From contig NZ_CM002299.1 in NCBI RefSeq assembly GCF_000153125.2, forward strand, positions 3,174,928 to 3,238,927: DNA of 64,000 bases, written 5' to 3'. Every line of letters begins with the position of its first letter. Positions within the stretch are counted from its first letter, which is position 1. The notes under the pieces are model-generated. The model ran no database searches, was not told where the DNA came from, and was given only the letters and a program-made list of their open reading frames with translations. Of this stretch, positions 36,073-46,854 are shown piece by piece. Source of the DNA: Congregibacter litoralis KT71. Its GTDB lineage: Bacteria; Pseudomonadota; Gammaproteobacteria; Pseudomonadales; Halieaceae. The position numbers and the translations under genes are program-made.

Positions 36073-38729
36073 TAATCGTCACCGCTCTCAACGGGGCTTT
36101 CCGATGCATCATTGTTGTCGGAAGCAGGGTACTCGTCCACCGAAGTGCTAACTGAAACTGCAGCACTGTCGTCGGCCGCCGCGGCCACTTTATCGCCCTC
36201 CTCACCGCTATCGACGATGCGCTCCACCCGTACCAGGGTTTCGCCTTCCTTGGTGCGGATAATGCGAACCCCCTGCGTATTGCGTCCCAGTTGTGACACC
36301 TGGTCGCACTGGGTCCGCACAAGGGTGCCCTGGTTGGAGATCAACATAAGCTCATCGCCACTGAATACCTGCAGAGCCCCTACCAGACGACCGTTGCGCT
36401 CGGAGCTCGCCATGGCGATGACGCCTTTTCCGCCGCGTCCCTTGGTGGGGAAATCATCAACGGTGGTGCGTTTACCGTAGCCGTTCTCGCTCACCGTCAA
36501 CACGGTGCCGCGGGCATCGGGCACCAGCAGGGAAATCATGCGGTGACCATCGGCGAGATTAATCCCCCGAACGCCACGACTTGCACGGCCCATGGCCCGC
36601 ACGGCACTCTCGGAGAAGCGCGTTGCCTTGCCTTCGCTGGAAAACAGCATCACATCCTGATTGCCGTCGGTGATCGCTGTTCCCACCAGAACGTCGTCTT
36701 CGCCGAGCACGATGGCGCGCAGCCCCGCAGAGCGCGGCGCAAAACTCGCCAGATCCGTTTTCTTTACATAGCCCTGAGCCGTGGCCATAAAGATAAAGCG
36801 GTCATCCGAGTGCTCTTCCAGGGGCAGGATTGACGTCACACGCTCCCCTTCATCCAGCTGCAGCAGATTCACCATGGGACGACCCCGGGAGGAACGTCCT
36901 GCAACGGGAATCTGATACACCTTGATCCAGTAGACCTTGCCGAGGTTGGTAAAGCACAGCAGGGTATCGTGGGTGTTGGCGATGAGCAGGTGCTCGACAA
37001 AGTCCTCGTCTTTTACGGACAGCGCGGCCTTGCCCATGCCGCCGCGACGCTGCACCTGGTACTCCGCCAGCGGCTGGGTCTTGGCGTAACCACCGTGGGA
37101 CAGAGTCACCACGCGGTCTTCCGGAGTAATAAGATCCTCGGCGGTAAGATCTTCCTGGGAATCACGGATTTCCGTACGCCGCTCATCGCCAAACTCCGTG
37201 GCGATTTCCTCGAGCTCCTCACGAATGACCGCAAGGAGTCGCTCCCGGTCCTGCAGAATGTCCAGCAGATCGGCGATTTCAGCCAACTTGTCCTGATACT
37301 CCTTGAGGAGCTTTTCGTGCTCGAGGCCCGTGAGTCGATGGAGGCGCAAATCGAGGATCGCCTGGGCCTGCGTCGGCGATAAGCGGTACTCGCCGTCGTG
37401 GAGTCCGTAGAAGGGCTCGAGCTCATCGGGGCGGCAGGCTTCCGCGCCAGCGCGCTCGAGCATGCTCGTGACTTCGCCGGGCAACCAACGCTCGGCAAGG
37501 AGGCTCTCCCGGGCTTCCGCAGGGCTTGGGGACGCTTTTACCAGCTCAATAACCTTGTCAATGTTCGCCAGAGCGATAGCCAGACCTTCAAGAACATGCC
37601 CCCGCTCCCGCGCCTTACGCAACAGAAACAGGGTGCGCCGGGTGACGACTTCGCGGCGGTGCCGCAAAAACGCCTCGAGAATCTCCTTGAGATTCAGCAC
37701 CCTCGGCTGACCGTCGACCAGGGCCACCATGTTGATGCCAAAAACGTTTTGCAGCGATGTCTGCGCGTAAAGATTGTTGAGTACGACGTCGCCGATCTCA
37801 CCCTTGCGCAGCTCGATCACCACACGCAGGCCGTCTTTGTCCGATTCGTCCCGCAGCTCGCTGATGCCCTCAAGCTTCTTTTCTTTAACCAGTTCGGCGA
37901 TGCGCTCGATGAGCCGTGCCTTGTTCAGCTGGTAGGGAATTTCATGAACAATAATTGTGTCCCGACCGGTCTTTTCGTCGGTGATGACCTCGGCTCTCGC
38001 GCGCACGTAAATGCGCCCACGACCCGTGCGGTAAGCCTGCACGATGCCTGCGCGACCGTTGATGATGGCGCCCGTGGGGAAGTCCGGTCCGGGCAGATAG
38101 CGCATGAGATCGTCGATGGAGATATGCGCATCGCCAATCAATGCCAGACAGGCATTTACCACTTCCCGGAGGTTGTGAGGCGGGATATTCGTGGCCATAC
38201 CCACGGCGATACCGGCGGACCCGTTAACCAGCAGATTGGGCACGCGCGTAGGCAGAACCGCGGGAATTCGCTCCGTGCCGTCGTAGTTATCGACGTAATC
38301 GACGGTGTCCTTGTCGAGATCCGAGAGCAGCATGTGGGCAATCTTCGACATGCGGATTTCGGTGTAGCGCATGGCAGCCGCCGAGTCGCCGTCCACCGAG
38401 CCAAAGTTGCCCTGCCCGTCCACGAGGGTGTAGCGCATAGAAAACGGCTGCGCCATCCGGACGATGGTGTCGTATACCGCGGAGTCACCGTGGGGATGAT
38501 ATTTACCGATGACATCACCCACGACCCGCGCGGATTTCTTGTACGGCTTGTTCCAGTCGTTGTTCAGCTCGTTCATCGCGAACAAAACCCGACGGTGAAC
38601 GGGTTTGAGACCATCCCGTACATCGGGCAGCGCTCGCCCGACAATAACGCTCATCGCATAATCGAGATACGACTGCTTAAGCTCGTCCTCAATTGTGACG
38701 GGAGAGATTTCTCTCGCTAATTCACCCAT
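36072..38729 (-). CDS. gyrA: DNA gyrase subunit A
   Basis: 885 residues. The N-terminal breakage-reunion domain aligns with E. coli GyrA without a gap: catalytic Y122 in AAMRYTEIR, and the quinolone region [10 protein letters not shown] keeps S83 and D87, the susceptible form. The C-terminal pinwheel has the GyrA box [12 protein letters not shown] long acidic and serine-rich tail (after about residue 850) follows. Together with GyrB it introduces negative supercoils. ATG at 38729; the upstream divergent region holds a -10-like element. Confidence 0.98.
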   Translation of the reverse strand: MGELAREISPVTIEDELKQSYLDYAMSVIVGRALPDVRDGLKPVHRRVLFAMNELNNDWNKPYKKSARVVGDVIGKYHPHGDSAVYDTIVRMAQPFSMRYTLVDGQGNFGSVDGDSAAAMRYTEIRMSKIAHMLLSDLDKDTVDYVDNYDGTERIPAVLPTRVPNLLVNGSAGIAVGMATNIPPHNLREVVNACLALIGDAHISIDDLMRYLPGPDFPTGAIINGRAGIVQAYRTGRGRIYVRARAEVITDEKTGRDTIIVHEIPYQLNKARLIERIAELVKEKKLEGISELRDESDKDGLRVVIELRKGEIGDVVLNNLYAQTSLQNVFGINMVALVDGQPRVLNLKEILEAFLRHRREVVTRRTLFLLRKARERGHVLEGLAIALANIDKVIELVKASPSPAEARESLLAERWLPGEVTSMLERAGAEACRPDELEPFYGLHDGEYRLSPTQAQAILDLRLHRLTGLEHEKLLKEYQDKLAEIADLLDILQDRERLLAVIREELEEIATEFGDERRTEIRDSQEDLTAEDLITPEDRVVTLSHGGYAKTQPLAEYQVQRRGGMGKAALSVKDEDFVEHLLIANTHDTLLCFTNLGKVYWIKVYQIPVAGRSSRGRPMVNLLQLDEGERVTSILPLEEHSDDRFIFMATAQGYVKKTDLASFAPRSAGLRAIVLGEDDVLVGTAITDGNQDVMLFSSEGKATRFSESAVRAMGRASRGVRGINLADGHRMISLLVPDARGTVLTVSENGYGKRTTVDDFPTKGRGGKGVIAMASSERNGRLVGALQVFSGDELMLISNQGTLVRTQCDQVSQLGRNTQGVRIIRTKEGETLVRVERIVDSGEEGDKVAAAADDSAAVSVSTSVDEYPASDNNDASESPVESGDD

Positions 38730-38824
38730 AAATCGCCTTGAAGTGGTAGTCGGTCGGTGGTGCTGTCTGGTGGTGCTATGAAGGGCGCAGGACGGGAACC
38801 GTCAGCCCTCATAAACAACCGCCG

Positions 38825-38930
38825 AGTATACCTTTTTGCAGGGCTGCAAAGCTATGCCCCGCTGCGTGCCGGGGACCATCGCCGGACGGGCTTCCCGGGG
38901 CTCAGCAGCGGCGGCCGGGCACGTTATAAT
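38825..38930. promoter_or_regulatory. Candidate divergent -10 elements for gyrA and mtaD
   Basis: On the minus strand TATACT lies at 38830-38825, about 96 bases before gyrA. On the plus strand TATAAT lies at 38925-38930, about 50 bases before the mtaD ATG. Neither has a good -35 at the ideal spacing, so both are tentative. Confidence 0.4.
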
Positions 38931-38980
38931 CCCGCCCTACGCCCACCCCTGAAGCCCGACGCGCCCCTGAGATTACGCCT

Positions 38981-40306
38981 ATGAATCCGTCCTCATTTTC
39001 GGCAGACCTTATCGTTGTGCCCGGCTGGATAATCTCTATGGCATCGCGGGACGAGGTCCTGAGAGACCACGCCATCGTTGTGGAAAAGGGCATTATCAAA
39101 GCCCTGCTCCCCGTGGGGGATCTCCCGGAGAATTGCCCCGTAGAGCCCATCAAACTCCCGGACCATGCAGTACTACCGGGGCTGGTGAACGCCCACGGAC
39201 ATGCCGCCATGACGCTCCTGCGCGGTTTTGCTGATGACCTGCCCCTGATGCCGTGGCTGGAGAACCACATCTGGCCGGCAGAGACCGCTCACGTCGGTGA
39301 AGACTTCGTGCGTGACGGCACATCCCTGGCCATGGCGGAAATGCTGCTCTCGGGCACCACCACCTTCAGCGACATGTATTTTTTCCCCGAAGTTGTGGCA
39401 GCGCTGTGTACGAAGAGCGGCATGCGTGCCCAACTCACCACACCGGTGTTCGAGTTTCCCACGGCCTGGGGTGATGGCGCAGACGATTACATCAGCAAGT
39501 CCCTGGCCCTTCGGGATGACTGCAAGAATCTGGACCGCCTGAGCATCGCCTTCGGCCCCCACTCACCCTACACCGTTGCAGAATCCTCCCTGGAAAAAGT
39601 GGCCCTGTATGCGGCTGAGCTCGATATGGGCGTACATATTCATTTACACGAAACCGCGGGAGAAGTTCTCAGCGCCGTAGAGGCCACGGGTGAACGCCCT
39701 GTGGATACCCTGCGACGCCTGGGTCTTCTCGGGCCACGGACCCAGTGCGTGCACATGACTTCCATCGGCAGTCAGGATATTGCCAATCTGGCGGAGACCG
39801 GTGCACAGGTTGTCCACTGCCCCCAGCCAAACATGAAACTGGCTTCCGGTACCTGCCCCGTCAGCGAGCTCCGGGCAGCGGGCGTCAACGTAGGACTGGG
39901 CACCGATGGCGCCGCCAGCAATAACGACCTCAATCTCTTCAATGAAATGCATAGCGCCGCATTGCTGGCAAAACTCACGACGGGGGACCCTACGGTAATG
40001 TCCGCGTATGACACGCTGCACATGGCTACTCTGGGAGGAGCCAAAGCCCTGGGTCTTGATCAGGAGATCGGGAGCATTACGCCGGGTAAGCAGGCGGACT
40101 TCATTGCCATTGATCTGTCTGCGCCGTCGACGCAGCCGCTTTATAATCCCCCGTCGCAGATTGTTTACGCCTGCACCGGCGCTGAAGTTACGCACAGCTG
40201 GGTGGCGGGCGAGGCCCTTATGCACGAGCGTAAACTTCTCACCATTGATGTCGATGACACGCTGGCGCGGGCGAAACACTGGCGACAGAAAATCAGCGCT
40301 CAATGA
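38981..40306 (+). CDS. mtaD: MtaD-type 5'-methylthioadenosine/S-adenosylhomocysteine deaminase (TRZ/ATZ family)
   Basis: 441 residues, amidohydrolase superfamily. Metal-binding [13 protein letters not shown] near residue 70, [10 protein letters not shown], a later His (HMTSIG) and [12 protein letters not shown] with the catalytic Asp are visible. The family deaminates methylthioadenosine or S-adenosylhomocysteine to inosine forms. In Pseudomonas an MtaD gene sits next to gyrA and before ubiG, as here, but mtnA, usually next to it, is absent. The ATG at 38981 has no strong ribosome site. Confidence 0.88.
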   Translation: MNPSSFSADLIVVPGWIISMASRDEVLRDHAIVVEKGIIKALLPVGDLPENCPVEPIKLPDHAVLPGLVNAHGHAAMTLLRGFADDLPLMPWLENHIWPAETAHVGEDFVRDGTSLAMAEMLLSGTTTFSDMYFFPEVVAALCTKSGMRAQLTTPVFEFPTAWGDGADDYISKSLALRDDCKNLDRLSIAFGPHSPYTVAESSLEKVALYAAELDMGVHIHLHETAGEVLSAVEATGERPVDTLRRLGLLGPRTQCVHMTSIGSQDIANLAETGAQVVHCPQPNMKLASGTCPVSELRAAGVNVGLGTDGAASNNDLNLFNEMHSAALLAKLTTGDPTVMSAYDTLHMATLGGAKALGLDQEIGSITPGKQADFIAIDLSAPSTQPLYNPPSQIVYACTGAEVTHSWVAGEALMHERKLLTIDVDDTLARAKHWRQKISAQ

Positions 40307-40331
40307 TTCAACAAGCGGACTTCCAAAGACT

Positions 40332-41048
40332 ATGACCACGACCCAAAGCCTGAACGTAGACGACGCCGAAATTGCAAAATTCGAGGCCCTCGCCGCGCGC
40401 TGGTGGGATATGGATGGGGAATTCCGTCCCCTCCACGAAATCAACCCCCTGCGCGCCAACTGGATCGATGGACATTCGCCAGTGGCGGGCCAGCGTCTTC
40501 TGGATGTCGGCTGCGGGGGCGGCATTCTCGCGGAATCCATGGCCCGGCGCGGTGCAGACGTGACGGGCATCGATATGGGCGAGGGCCCCCTGTCCGTCGC
40601 GCGCCTGCACCAACTGGAATCCGGTGTGGACGTTCACTACGAACGCAGCACCGCAGAAGCCTTCGCCGCAGAGCACCCGGAGCACTTTGATGTGGTCTGC
40701 TGTCTCGAGATGCTGGAGCATGTGCCCGATCCCGGCGCGGTCATTCAGGCCTGTGCGGACCTCACCCGCCCCGGCGGCAACCTGTATTTCTCGACCATCA
40801 ATCGCAACCCCAAGGCTTTTTTGTTTGCCATCGTGGGGGCCGAACACATCCTGAGGATGTTGCCGGCGGGTACCCATGAATATGAAAAGTTTATCCGCCC
40901 GTCGGAGCTGGCCCAGGGGCTGCGGGACGCGGGCTTACAGCTGGAGAGCATGACCGGTCTGACCTACAACCCCCTGAGCAAGCGTTATCGACTCAATCCC
41001 AATGACGTTTCGGTGAATTTCATGGTCCATGCGAGCAAGGCCGCGTGA
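40332..41048 (+). CDS. ubiG: Ubiquinone biosynthesis O-methyltransferase UbiG
   Basis: 238 residues from the ATG at 40332. SAM motif [16 protein letters not shown] near residue 57, with [13 protein letters not shown] and [12 protein letters not shown] further on. The N-terminal [25 protein letters not shown] is the UbiG hallmark. It performs both O-methylations in ubiquinone synthesis at the membrane. A longer upstream frame overlaps mtaD and was not used. Its stop overlaps the GTG of mupP. Confidence 0.95.
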   Translation: MTTTQSLNVDDAEIAKFEALAARWWDMDGEFRPLHEINPLRANWIDGHSPVAGQRLLDVGCGGGILAESMARRGADVTGIDMGEGPLSVARLHQLESGVDVHYERSTAEAFAAEHPEHFDVVCCLEMLEHVPDPGAVIQACADLTRPGGNLYFSTINRNPKAFLFAIVGAEHILRMLPAGTHEYEKFIRPSELAQGLRDAGLQLESMTGLTYNPLSKRYRLNPNDVSVNFMVHASKAA

Positions 41049-41731
41049 AGCACCCCGGAGCGGGTCTGCGCGCAGTAATCTTTGATCTCGACGGCACCCT
41101 GGTAGACACCGCCGATGACTTTATTCCCGTGGTGCAGCAACTGCGTGAAGAGTTTGGCCGCGCCCCTATGGATGCGGAACGAATCCGCTCGAGTGTGTCC
41201 AACGGATCACGGGCACTGGTCACCCTGGCGCTGGATCTGAAGGAGGGCGATGGGGACTTTGAGCCCTGGCGCCAGCGATTGCTGACCCTCTATGCCGGAA
41301 TTCTCGGCAGCCATGCCCGCCTCTACCCCGGCATCGAGGCATTGCTGGAGAAGCTTGAGGGAGACAGGATCGCCTGGGGCATCGCCACGAACAAACCCCG
41401 GGAATACACAGAGCCCCTCCTCGCGACGCTGGGCCTGAACCCCCGCAGCGTGGTCTGCCCGGATGATGTCACCCACGCCAAACCGCATCCCGAGAGCCTC
41501 GAGCGGGGATGCCGGGAACTTCATAGCGCCGCCCATGAAACCGTTTACCTCGGCGACCACCTGCGCGATATCCAGGCGGGACAGCGGGCGGGGATGTTTA
41601 CCATCGCCGCCGCCTATGGCTATATCGAACCCGGGGACAGCGCCGAGCGTTGGGGGGCGGACGCGATTGCCGCGCGCAGCGAAGATCTCCACACACTTTT
41701 ATTCCCCGATGCGGAGCGCCGCTATGCCTGA
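41045..41731 (+). CDS. mupP: N-acetylmuramic acid 6-phosphate phosphatase MupP (HAD family)
   Basis: 228 residues, HAD phosphatase: nucleophile D14 and D16 in [10 protein letters not shown], the motif II ATNKP and motif III with HAKPHPE, then [13 protein letters not shown]. Position between ubiG and yciK matches Pseudomonas MupP, which removes phosphate from MurNAc-6-P in cell-wall recycling. A phosphoglycolate phosphatase (Gph) cannot be excluded by motif alone. GTG start at 41045, overlapping the ubiG stop. Confidence 0.85.
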   Translation: MKHPGAGLRAVIFDLDGTLVDTADDFIPVVQQLREEFGRAPMDAERIRSSVSNGSRALVTLALDLKEGDGDFEPWRQRLLTLYAGILGSHARLYPGIEALLEKLEGDRIAWGIATNKPREYTEPLLATLGLNPRSVVCPDDVTHAKPHPESLERGCRELHSAAHETVYLGDHLRDIQAGQRAGMFTIAAAYGYIEPGDSAERWGADAIAARSEDLHTLLFPDAERRYA

Positions 41732-42512
41732 GCCACAGACGACGGAACAGCAGACCGTGGGGATTGCGATTCCCGATAACTATCAGCCGGACCCCACTGC
41801 CCTGGCGGGGAAAACCATTCTTGTCACAGGCGCCAGCGATGGCATTGGTCGCAGTGCCGCCATGAGCTATGCCGCCCATGGCGCGACGGTGGTGCTCCTG
41901 GCGAGAAACGTAGAGAAACTTGAGTCCGTCTATGACGCCATAGAAGCGGCGGGCGGCCCCCAACCCGCTGCCATCCCCTTTGACCTTGCACAGGATACGG
42001 AAGAGGCGTTTATCGCCCTGGCTGATGTTATCGAGGAGCAACTGGGCAGACTCGATGGTCTGCTTTTAAATGCGGGAATACTCGGTCAGCGGCGCCCCCT
42101 GGAACAATCCGCCTGGAATGACTGGCGGGACGTTATCCATCTGAATGTCCACAGCCAGTTTCTTCTGATTAAAAGCCTCATGCCCCTGCTCCGCCAGGCA
42201 CCCCGGGCATCCCTGGTGCTGACCTCATCGGGAGTGGGACGTACGGGACGGGCTTATTGGGGCGCCTACGCCGTCTCCAAATTTGCCACCGAGGGTATGA
42301 TGCAGGTACTCGCCAGCGAAACGGAAAACACCAGCGATATCCGGGTCAACTGCATCAATCCCGGAGCGACCAACACGGCCATGCGCCGCGCGGCCTACCC
42401 CGCCGAAGAGCCCGATAGCAATCCCTCGCCGGAAGCGATCATGCGCAGCTATCTATATCTGATGGATGACGCGAGTGTGGGCTGCAGCGGCTGCAGTTTT
42501 AACGCCCAGTAA
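41724..42512 (+). CDS. yciK: YciK-type short-chain dehydrogenase
   Basis: 262 residues from the ATG at 41724, overlapping mupP by 8 bases. NADP motif VTGASDGIGRSAAMSYAAHGATVVLLARN, NAGILG, SSGVGRTGRAYWGAYAVSKFATEGMM with the Ser-Tyr-Lys triad, and NCINPGATNTAMR match E. coli YciK. The role of YciK is unknown. It is about ten residues longer than E. coli YciK at the N-terminus. It is convergent with rluB, with 4 bases between their stops. Confidence 0.93.
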   Translation: MPEPQTTEQQTVGIAIPDNYQPDPTALAGKTILVTGASDGIGRSAAMSYAAHGATVVLLARNVEKLESVYDAIEAAGGPQPAAIPFDLAQDTEEAFIALADVIEEQLGRLDGLLLNAGILGQRRPLEQSAWNDWRDVIHLNVHSQFLLIKSLMPLLRQAPRASLVLTSSGVGRTGRAYWGAYAVSKFATEGMMQVLASETENTSDIRVNCINPGATNTAMRRAAYPAEEPDSNPSPEAIMRSYLYLMDDASVGCSGCSFNAQ

Positions 42513-42516
42513 ATGC

Positions 42517-43515
42517 CTAGGCGCGGCTGCGCCCCTTGTTTTTTACGGGAGCACTCTCCCGTTTGCCGGAGCCGGGTTTGCGGGACCGCGACGGCTTGCG
42601 ACTGCCTTTATCGGGGGCACCGGTCTTGTCTCTGGCGGATTTTGCATGCCTGTTGCCGCGCACACGCCCACGCTTTCCTTCCATGCGCTTGTGCTTGCTG
42701 CGATCCTCCCGCGACGGTGGCTCCACGTCTTTGGCCTGCATCCCGGCCATACGGTACAGACCATTAATTTCGTTGGGCGCGAGCTCCTGCCACTGCCCTT
42801 TTTTCACTTTGGAAGGCACAAACAGATCGCCGTAGCGCACCCGTTTGAGTCGCGACACCGTGAGGCCCTGGGATTCCCACAGGCGACGCACCTCGCGGTT
42901 TCGTCCCTCCATCAGGACCACGTAGTACCAGCTATTGATGCCGTCGCCGCCGCCGGATTGAATATCCGTAAAACGGGCGACACCGTCTTCCAGCATCACG
43001 CCTTCGAGCATGGCCTTCAGGTGATCTTCCGTGACATCTCCCATGACCCGGACCATGTATTCCCGCTCGATGTTTGCGCTGGGGTGCATGAGCGCGTTGG
43101 CAAGTTCACCATCGGTGGTAAACAGCAGTAATCCGGAGGTGTTGTAATCCAGGCGGCCGATGGAGATCCAGCGCCCGGACTTCACCTTGGGCAGCCGCTC
43201 AAACACCGTACGTCGACCTTCAGGATCCTTGCGGGAGCAAACCTCACCCGTGGGCTTGTGATAGAGGAGGCAACGGGTCTTTTCCCCATCGCTGGCTACG
43301 AGGGGCCGACCATCGACTTCGATGCGCTGGGCGGCGACCACGCGATCACCGAGTCGCGCGGCCTTACCGTCGATGGTGACACGCTCCTGCTCGATCCAGC
43401 GCTCCATTTCTCGGCGGGAACCCAGCCCCGAGCGCGCGAGAACCTTTTGCAGCTTTTCGCCGTCTTTTGGCGCGCTGCTCTCGGCCTTCCCCTCGCTTTT
43501 GTCAGCCTTGGCCAT
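42517..43515 (-). CDS. rluB: 23S rRNA pseudouridine synthase RluB
   Basis: 332 residues from the ATG at 43515. N-terminal S4 RNA-binding domain ([28 protein letters not shown]), then the catalytic [17 protein letters not shown] with the Asp, and [10 protein letters not shown]. The C-terminal tail from about residue 245 is long, basic and Arg/Lys/Ser-rich, as is common in RluB relatives. It converts uridine 2605 in 23S rRNA. Its start lies within scpB (14-base overlap), giving the scpA-scpB-rluB unit. Confidence 0.93.
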   Translation of the reverse strand: MAKADKSEGKAESSAPKDGEKLQKVLARSGLGSRREMERWIEQERVTIDGKAARLGDRVVAAQRIEVDGRPLVASDGEKTRCLLYHKPTGEVCSRKDPEGRRTVFERLPKVKSGRWISIGRLDYNTSGLLLFTTDGELANALMHPSANIEREYMVRVMGDVTEDHLKAMLEGVMLEDGVARFTDIQSGGGDGINSWYYVVLMEGRNREVRRLWESQGLTVSRLKRVRYGDLFVPSKVKKGQWQELAPNEINGLYRMAGMQAKDVEPPSREDRSKHKRMEGKRGRVRGNRHAKSARDKTGAPDKGSRKPSRSRKPGSGKRESAPVKNKGRSRA

Positions 43516-44257
43516 GCGTCGCCTGCTCCTGGCCATCAGCATCGGCGGGCTCCTGAGAATCCTCCGAATCGACGGCTATCTCGTCCATGGACTCCGAGGA
43601 CTCACCGGCAGTAACGGCATCCTCGCTGTGGGGCTCATCCTCCCGGGAGGACTCATTCTCCTGAGAAGATTCGCCGTTCGCAGCTTCGGGCAGGGGCTCA
43701 CTGAACCCCAGCTCGGCATTGAGCGTTTCCAGATCGCGGATGTCTGCCAGGGCGGGAAGCTGGTCGAGACTCTTCAGGTTGAAGTAGTCGAGAAAATCCC
43801 GGGTTGTGGCATACATGGCAGGACGCCCCGGCACATCACGATGCCCCACGACGCGAATCCAATCCCGTTCATGCAGTGTGCGAATGATGTTGGTGCTCAC
43901 CGCCACCCCGCGAATCTCTTCAATCTCGCCCCGGGTAATGGGCTGGCGATAGGCCACAAGGGCCAGGGTCTCCAGGAGCGCCCGGGAATACTTCTGGGGA
44001 CGTTCCTGCCACAGCCGGCTCACCCAGGGGCTGAGCTGCTCCCGCACCTGAAGACGAAACCCACTGGCCACGTCCACCAATTCAAAACCACGACCCTCGC
44101 AGCGCTCTCCCACCTCCGCCAGGGCCGCCCGGATATCTTCGTTCGCCGGCCGCTCGTGCTCCTCAAACAGAGCCCCGAGCTGCGCAACGGTCAGGGGTTT
44201 TCCCGCCGCCAACAGTGCCGCTTCAATAATCTGCACCAGTCCCGTGCTATCACTCAT
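43502..44257 (-). CDS. scpB: Segregation and condensation protein B
   Basis: 251 residues. Two winged-helix domains (about residues 5-80 and 90-170), with the ScpB signature [30 protein letters not shown] and [19 protein letters not shown] long acidic tail (about residues 195-251, Glu/Ser/Asp-rich) is unusual in length but typical for the lineage. It works with ScpA and SMC in chromosome segregation. It starts with ATG overlapping the scpA stop (ATGA). Confidence 0.95.
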   Translation of the reverse strand: MSDSTGLVQIIEAALLAAGKPLTVAQLGALFEEHERPANEDIRAALAEVGERCEGRGFELVDVASGFRLQVREQLSPWVSRLWQERPQKYSRALLETLALVAYRQPITRGEIEEIRGVAVSTNIIRTLHERDWIRVVGHRDVPGRPAMYATTRDFLDYFNLKSLDQLPALADIRDLETLNAELGFSEPLPEAANGESSQENESSREDEPHSEDAVTAGESSESMDEIAVDSEDSQEPADADGQEQATHGQG

Positions 44258-45099
44258 TCCGCACGCCCCTTAACGTGTATCGGCCCAAAACTTTCCGTCT
44301 GAACGATCTCAACCAGCGACTCTTTAATCAGCTCCATGATTGCCAGAAACGTCACCACCACACCGAGCTTGCCCTCCTCAGCAGAGAACAGGGAAACAAA
44401 GGGAACAAACTGCTTGCCCTGAAGCCTGTCGAGCACCTGGGACATGCGCTCCCGTGTGGACAGCGCCTCGCGCTGCACCTGATGGCTTTCGTACATCTGC
44501 GCCCGCTTAAGCACATCAGAGAGCACCAGCAGCAGTTCGCGCATATCCACATCCGGGGCGGGCCGCTCCTGCTCCACGGGCGGTGGCGCGGCACTCGCCA
44601 CCCAGGTATCGCGCTCCATGCGCGGCAACTCTTCGATATCCTCTGCTGCTTTCTTGAAGCGCTCGTATTCCTGGAGACGACGGATGAGTTGGGCCCGGGG
44701 GTCTTCCTCATCGTCCTCTTCCGTGGTCGCCCGGGGCAGAAGCATGCGCGACTTTATCTCCGCCAACATCGCTGCCATGAGGAGATATTCCGCGGCGAGC
44801 TCAAACTGCATGGCATCCATGAGGTCGACGTAGTGCATGTATTGCTCGGTAATCCGCGAGACGTCGATCTCGAGAATGTCGAGATTCTGGCGACGAATGA
44901 GATAGAGGAGAAGGTCCAGGGGGCCCTCAAAGGCCTCCAGAAACACTTCCAGAGCCTGGGGCGGTATGTAAAGATCCTTGGGCAGCTCCGTGACGGCCTT
45001 GCCCATAACCACGGCAAAAGGCATCTCGGACTGGGTCGGTAAGTCCGGACCTACGGATGCAGGGCCTGGGGGCGCTATTTCTTGAGTGTCGTTCGTCAC
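44254..45099 (-). CDS. scpA: Segregation and condensation protein A
   Basis: 281 residues, kleisin. The kleisin N-terminal motif FEGPLDLLLYLIRRQNLDILEIDVSRITEQYMHYV (residues about 53-90) and the C-terminal winged helix (VTFLAIMELIKESLVEIVQTESFGPIHV) are visible; the middle contains an acidic linker (TTEEDDEEDPRAQ). It bridges the SMC heads together with ScpB. The start is GTG at 45099. It lies downstream of yciO on the same strand. Confidence 0.95.
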   Translation of the reverse strand: MTNDTQEIAPPGPASVGPDLPTQSEMPFAVVMGKAVTELPKDLYIPPQALEVFLEAFEGPLDLLLYLIRRQNLDILEIDVSRITEQYMHYVDLMDAMQFELAAEYLLMAAMLAEIKSRMLLPRATTEEDDEEDPRAQLIRRLQEYERFKKAAEDIEELPRMERDTWVASAAPPPVEQERPAPDVDMRELLLVLSDVLKRAQMYESHQVQREALSTRERMSQVLDRLQGKQFVPFVSLFSAEEGKLGVVVTFLAIMELIKESLVEIVQTESFGPIHVKGRAE

Positions 45100-45163
45100 G
45101 GAAGTACCTTCAAAAGATCCCGCAAGTATACCTCAGAGGGCCTGAAAGGGCCGGAAAAAAGCC

Positions 45164-45790
45164 TCACAGCGCCTCAAAAGGTGCGGGATCCCCCTTCCCT
45201 GCGCGAAGCACCATGGGCTCCTCATCCGCCAGGTCCACAACCGTGGTTGCCTCCATACCGCAGTAACCGCCATCGATGACCAGATCCACCTCATGCTCCA
45301 GTAATTCACGAATCTCATAGGGATCGATGAGGGGCAGCTCATCTCCCGGCATAATCAGGGATACGCTCATCAGAGGCTCCCCGAGATCGCCCAGCAAGGC
45401 CTGGGTGATGGCATTCTCCGGTACACGAAGACCGACAGTTTTGCGCTTTGCCTGCATGAGGCGTCGAGGCACCTCCGTGGTTGCGCGGAGAATAAAGGTA
45501 TAGGGACCGGGCGTGTGCTGCTTGAGTAGGCGATAAACGGAGTTATCCACCCGGGCGTAGGTGGCGATTTCTGACAGATCGCGGCAAACGAGGGTGAAAT
45601 TATGCCGGTCGTCGAGCTTGCGAATGCGGCGAATGCGATCCAGGGCCCCCTTGTCGCCGATGTGACAGCCTAAGGCATAGGCCGAATCCGTTGGATACAC
45701 GATAACGCCTCCCCCACGGACAATGTCCGCCGCCTGGCGGACGAGGCGGGCCTGGGGATTATCGGGGTGTATCTGGAAGAACTGACTCAT
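45164..45790 (-). CDS. yciO: YciO (Sua5/YrdC/YciO family)
   Basis: 208 residues, same length as E. coli YciO. SQFFQIHPDNPQARLV at the N-terminus, VIVYPTDSAYALGC and RRIRKLDDRHNFTLVCRDLSEIATYA, and AKRKTVGLRVPENAITQALL match YciO more closely than TsaC. TsaC makes threonylcarbamoyl-AMP for tRNA t6A; YciO shows only weak activity of this kind, so its function here is uncertain. Divergent from yciB. Confidence 0.9.
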   Translation of the reverse strand: MSQFFQIHPDNPQARLVRQAADIVRGGGVIVYPTDSAYALGCHIGDKGALDRIRRIRKLDDRHNFTLVCRDLSEIATYARVDNSVYRLLKQHTPGPYTFILRATTEVPRRLMQAKRKTVGLRVPENAITQALLGDLGEPLMSVSLIMPGDELPLIDPYEIRELLEHEVDLVIDGGYCGMEATTVVDLADEEPMVLRAGKGDPAPFEAL

Positions 45791-45887
45791 GGAAGTCCGC
45801 TCCGCGCGACCTTGGGATTTGTTTTACAATGCGGCCCCTTTGGGACTGCGCGGCATTCTAGCACTGCAGACCGGTCTGGCGATTGGC

Positions 45888-46487
45888 ATGAAACAACTCC
45901 TCGAATTTATTCCCATAGCTCTGTTCTTTATCGTCTATCAGCTCGATGGAGAAACCCTCACGTTGGGGGGTTGGCAACACGAGTTTGACGGCATCTTCAG
46001 TGCGACGGCGGTGCTCATCGCTGCCACGGCGCTGCAGGTGCTCATATCCCGGATTGCCAGTGGATTCTGGGACAAGCGCAGCCTTTGGACATTTGTGGCC
46101 GTGGCCGTGTTCGGTGGCGCCACGCTGATACTCCGGGACCAGACCTTTATCCAATGGAAACCGACGATCTTCAACTGGGCGCTGGCCCTCGCCTTCGGGA
46201 TTTTTCATTTTATTGGGGATCGCAACCTCCTCGAACGCACCCTCGGTGCTCAGCTGGAGCTACCCAAAGCCGTATGGGCAAAACTCAACCTCCTGTGGAT
46301 GAGCAACTTTCTCATCGTGGGCGCCCTCAACCTTTATGTTGCCTATGGCTACAGCGAAGCGTTCTGGGTCAGCTATAAACTGTACTCCGCCATCGGGTTT
46401 ACGCTGCTGCTGACGGTGCTCACCGCCGTACTCGTGAGCCCGCACCTGCAGGCGGAAGAGCCGGCAGCGAATACTGACGGCGACTAA
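45888..46487 (+). CDS. yciB: Septation-linked inner-membrane protein YciB
   Basis: 199 residues from the ATG at 45888 (MKQLLEFIPIALFFIVYQ). Five hydrophobic segments; the conserved KPTIFNWALALAF and KLNLLWMSNFLIVGALNLYVAY blocks are the YciB/IspZ family signature. It influences cell-envelope synthesis and septation in enterobacteria. The longer frame from 45789 overlaps the yciO promoter and was rejected. Followed after 16 bases by yciI. Confidence 0.94.
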   Translation: MKQLLEFIPIALFFIVYQLDGETLTLGGWQHEFDGIFSATAVLIAATALQVLISRIASGFWDKRSLWTFVAVAVFGGATLILRDQTFIQWKPTIFNWALALAFGIFHFIGDRNLLERTLGAQLELPKAVWAKLNLLWMSNFLIVGALNLYVAYGYSEAFWVSYKLYSAIGFTLLLTVLTAVLVSPHLQAEEPAANTDGD

Positions 46488-46503
46488 CCGGAGCTTTTAA
46501 ACC

Positions 46504-46803
46504 ATGTACTACGCCATTTTCGGTACCGACGTTCCCAACAGTCTGCCTCTGCGCATGCAGGTCCGTGAGCAGCACCTGGCCCGTGTCCAGGTTCTGGCCG
46601 ACCAGGGCCGGGTGCTCGTGGGCGGACCTCATCCGGCCATCGACAGCGAGGACCCCGGTGAAGCGGGATTTACGGGCAGCCTTATCATTGCCGAGTTCCC
46701 GTCCCTCGAAGATGCCCGGCGCTGGGCCGATGAAGATCCCTACAGCACCTCCGGCGTATTCGCCAGGGTCGACGTCAAGCCCTTCAAAATTGTCATCCCC
46801 TAG
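46504..46803 (+). CDS. yciI: YciI-like protein
   Basis: 99 residues. MYYAIFGTDVPNSLPLRMQVREQHLARVQVLADQGRVLVGGPHPAID then GSLIIAEFPSLEDARRWADEDPYSTSGVFARVDVKPFKIV match E. coli YciI (dimeric alpha/beta barrel of the DABB type). The conserved His and Asp of the family are present. Biochemical role unknown. Neighbour of yciB, as in many Gammaproteobacteria. Confidence 0.93.
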   Translation: MYYAIFGTDVPNSLPLRMQVREQHLARVQVLADQGRVLVGGPHPAIDSEDPGEAGFTGSLIIAEFPSLEDARRWADEDPYSTSGVFARVDVKPFKIVIP

Positions 46804-46854
46804 GCACCGCAATATGCAGCTATTCCACCCACAATCCACCAAGAAGGAATCACC

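Noticed and set aside
37398..38720. Long rightward frame (440 codons) opposite gyrA
   Set aside because: It is the antisense shadow of the conserved GyrA coding frame.
45789..45887. Upstream extension of the yciB frame
   Set aside because: It covers the yciO start region, and the family N-terminus begins at the ATG at 45888.
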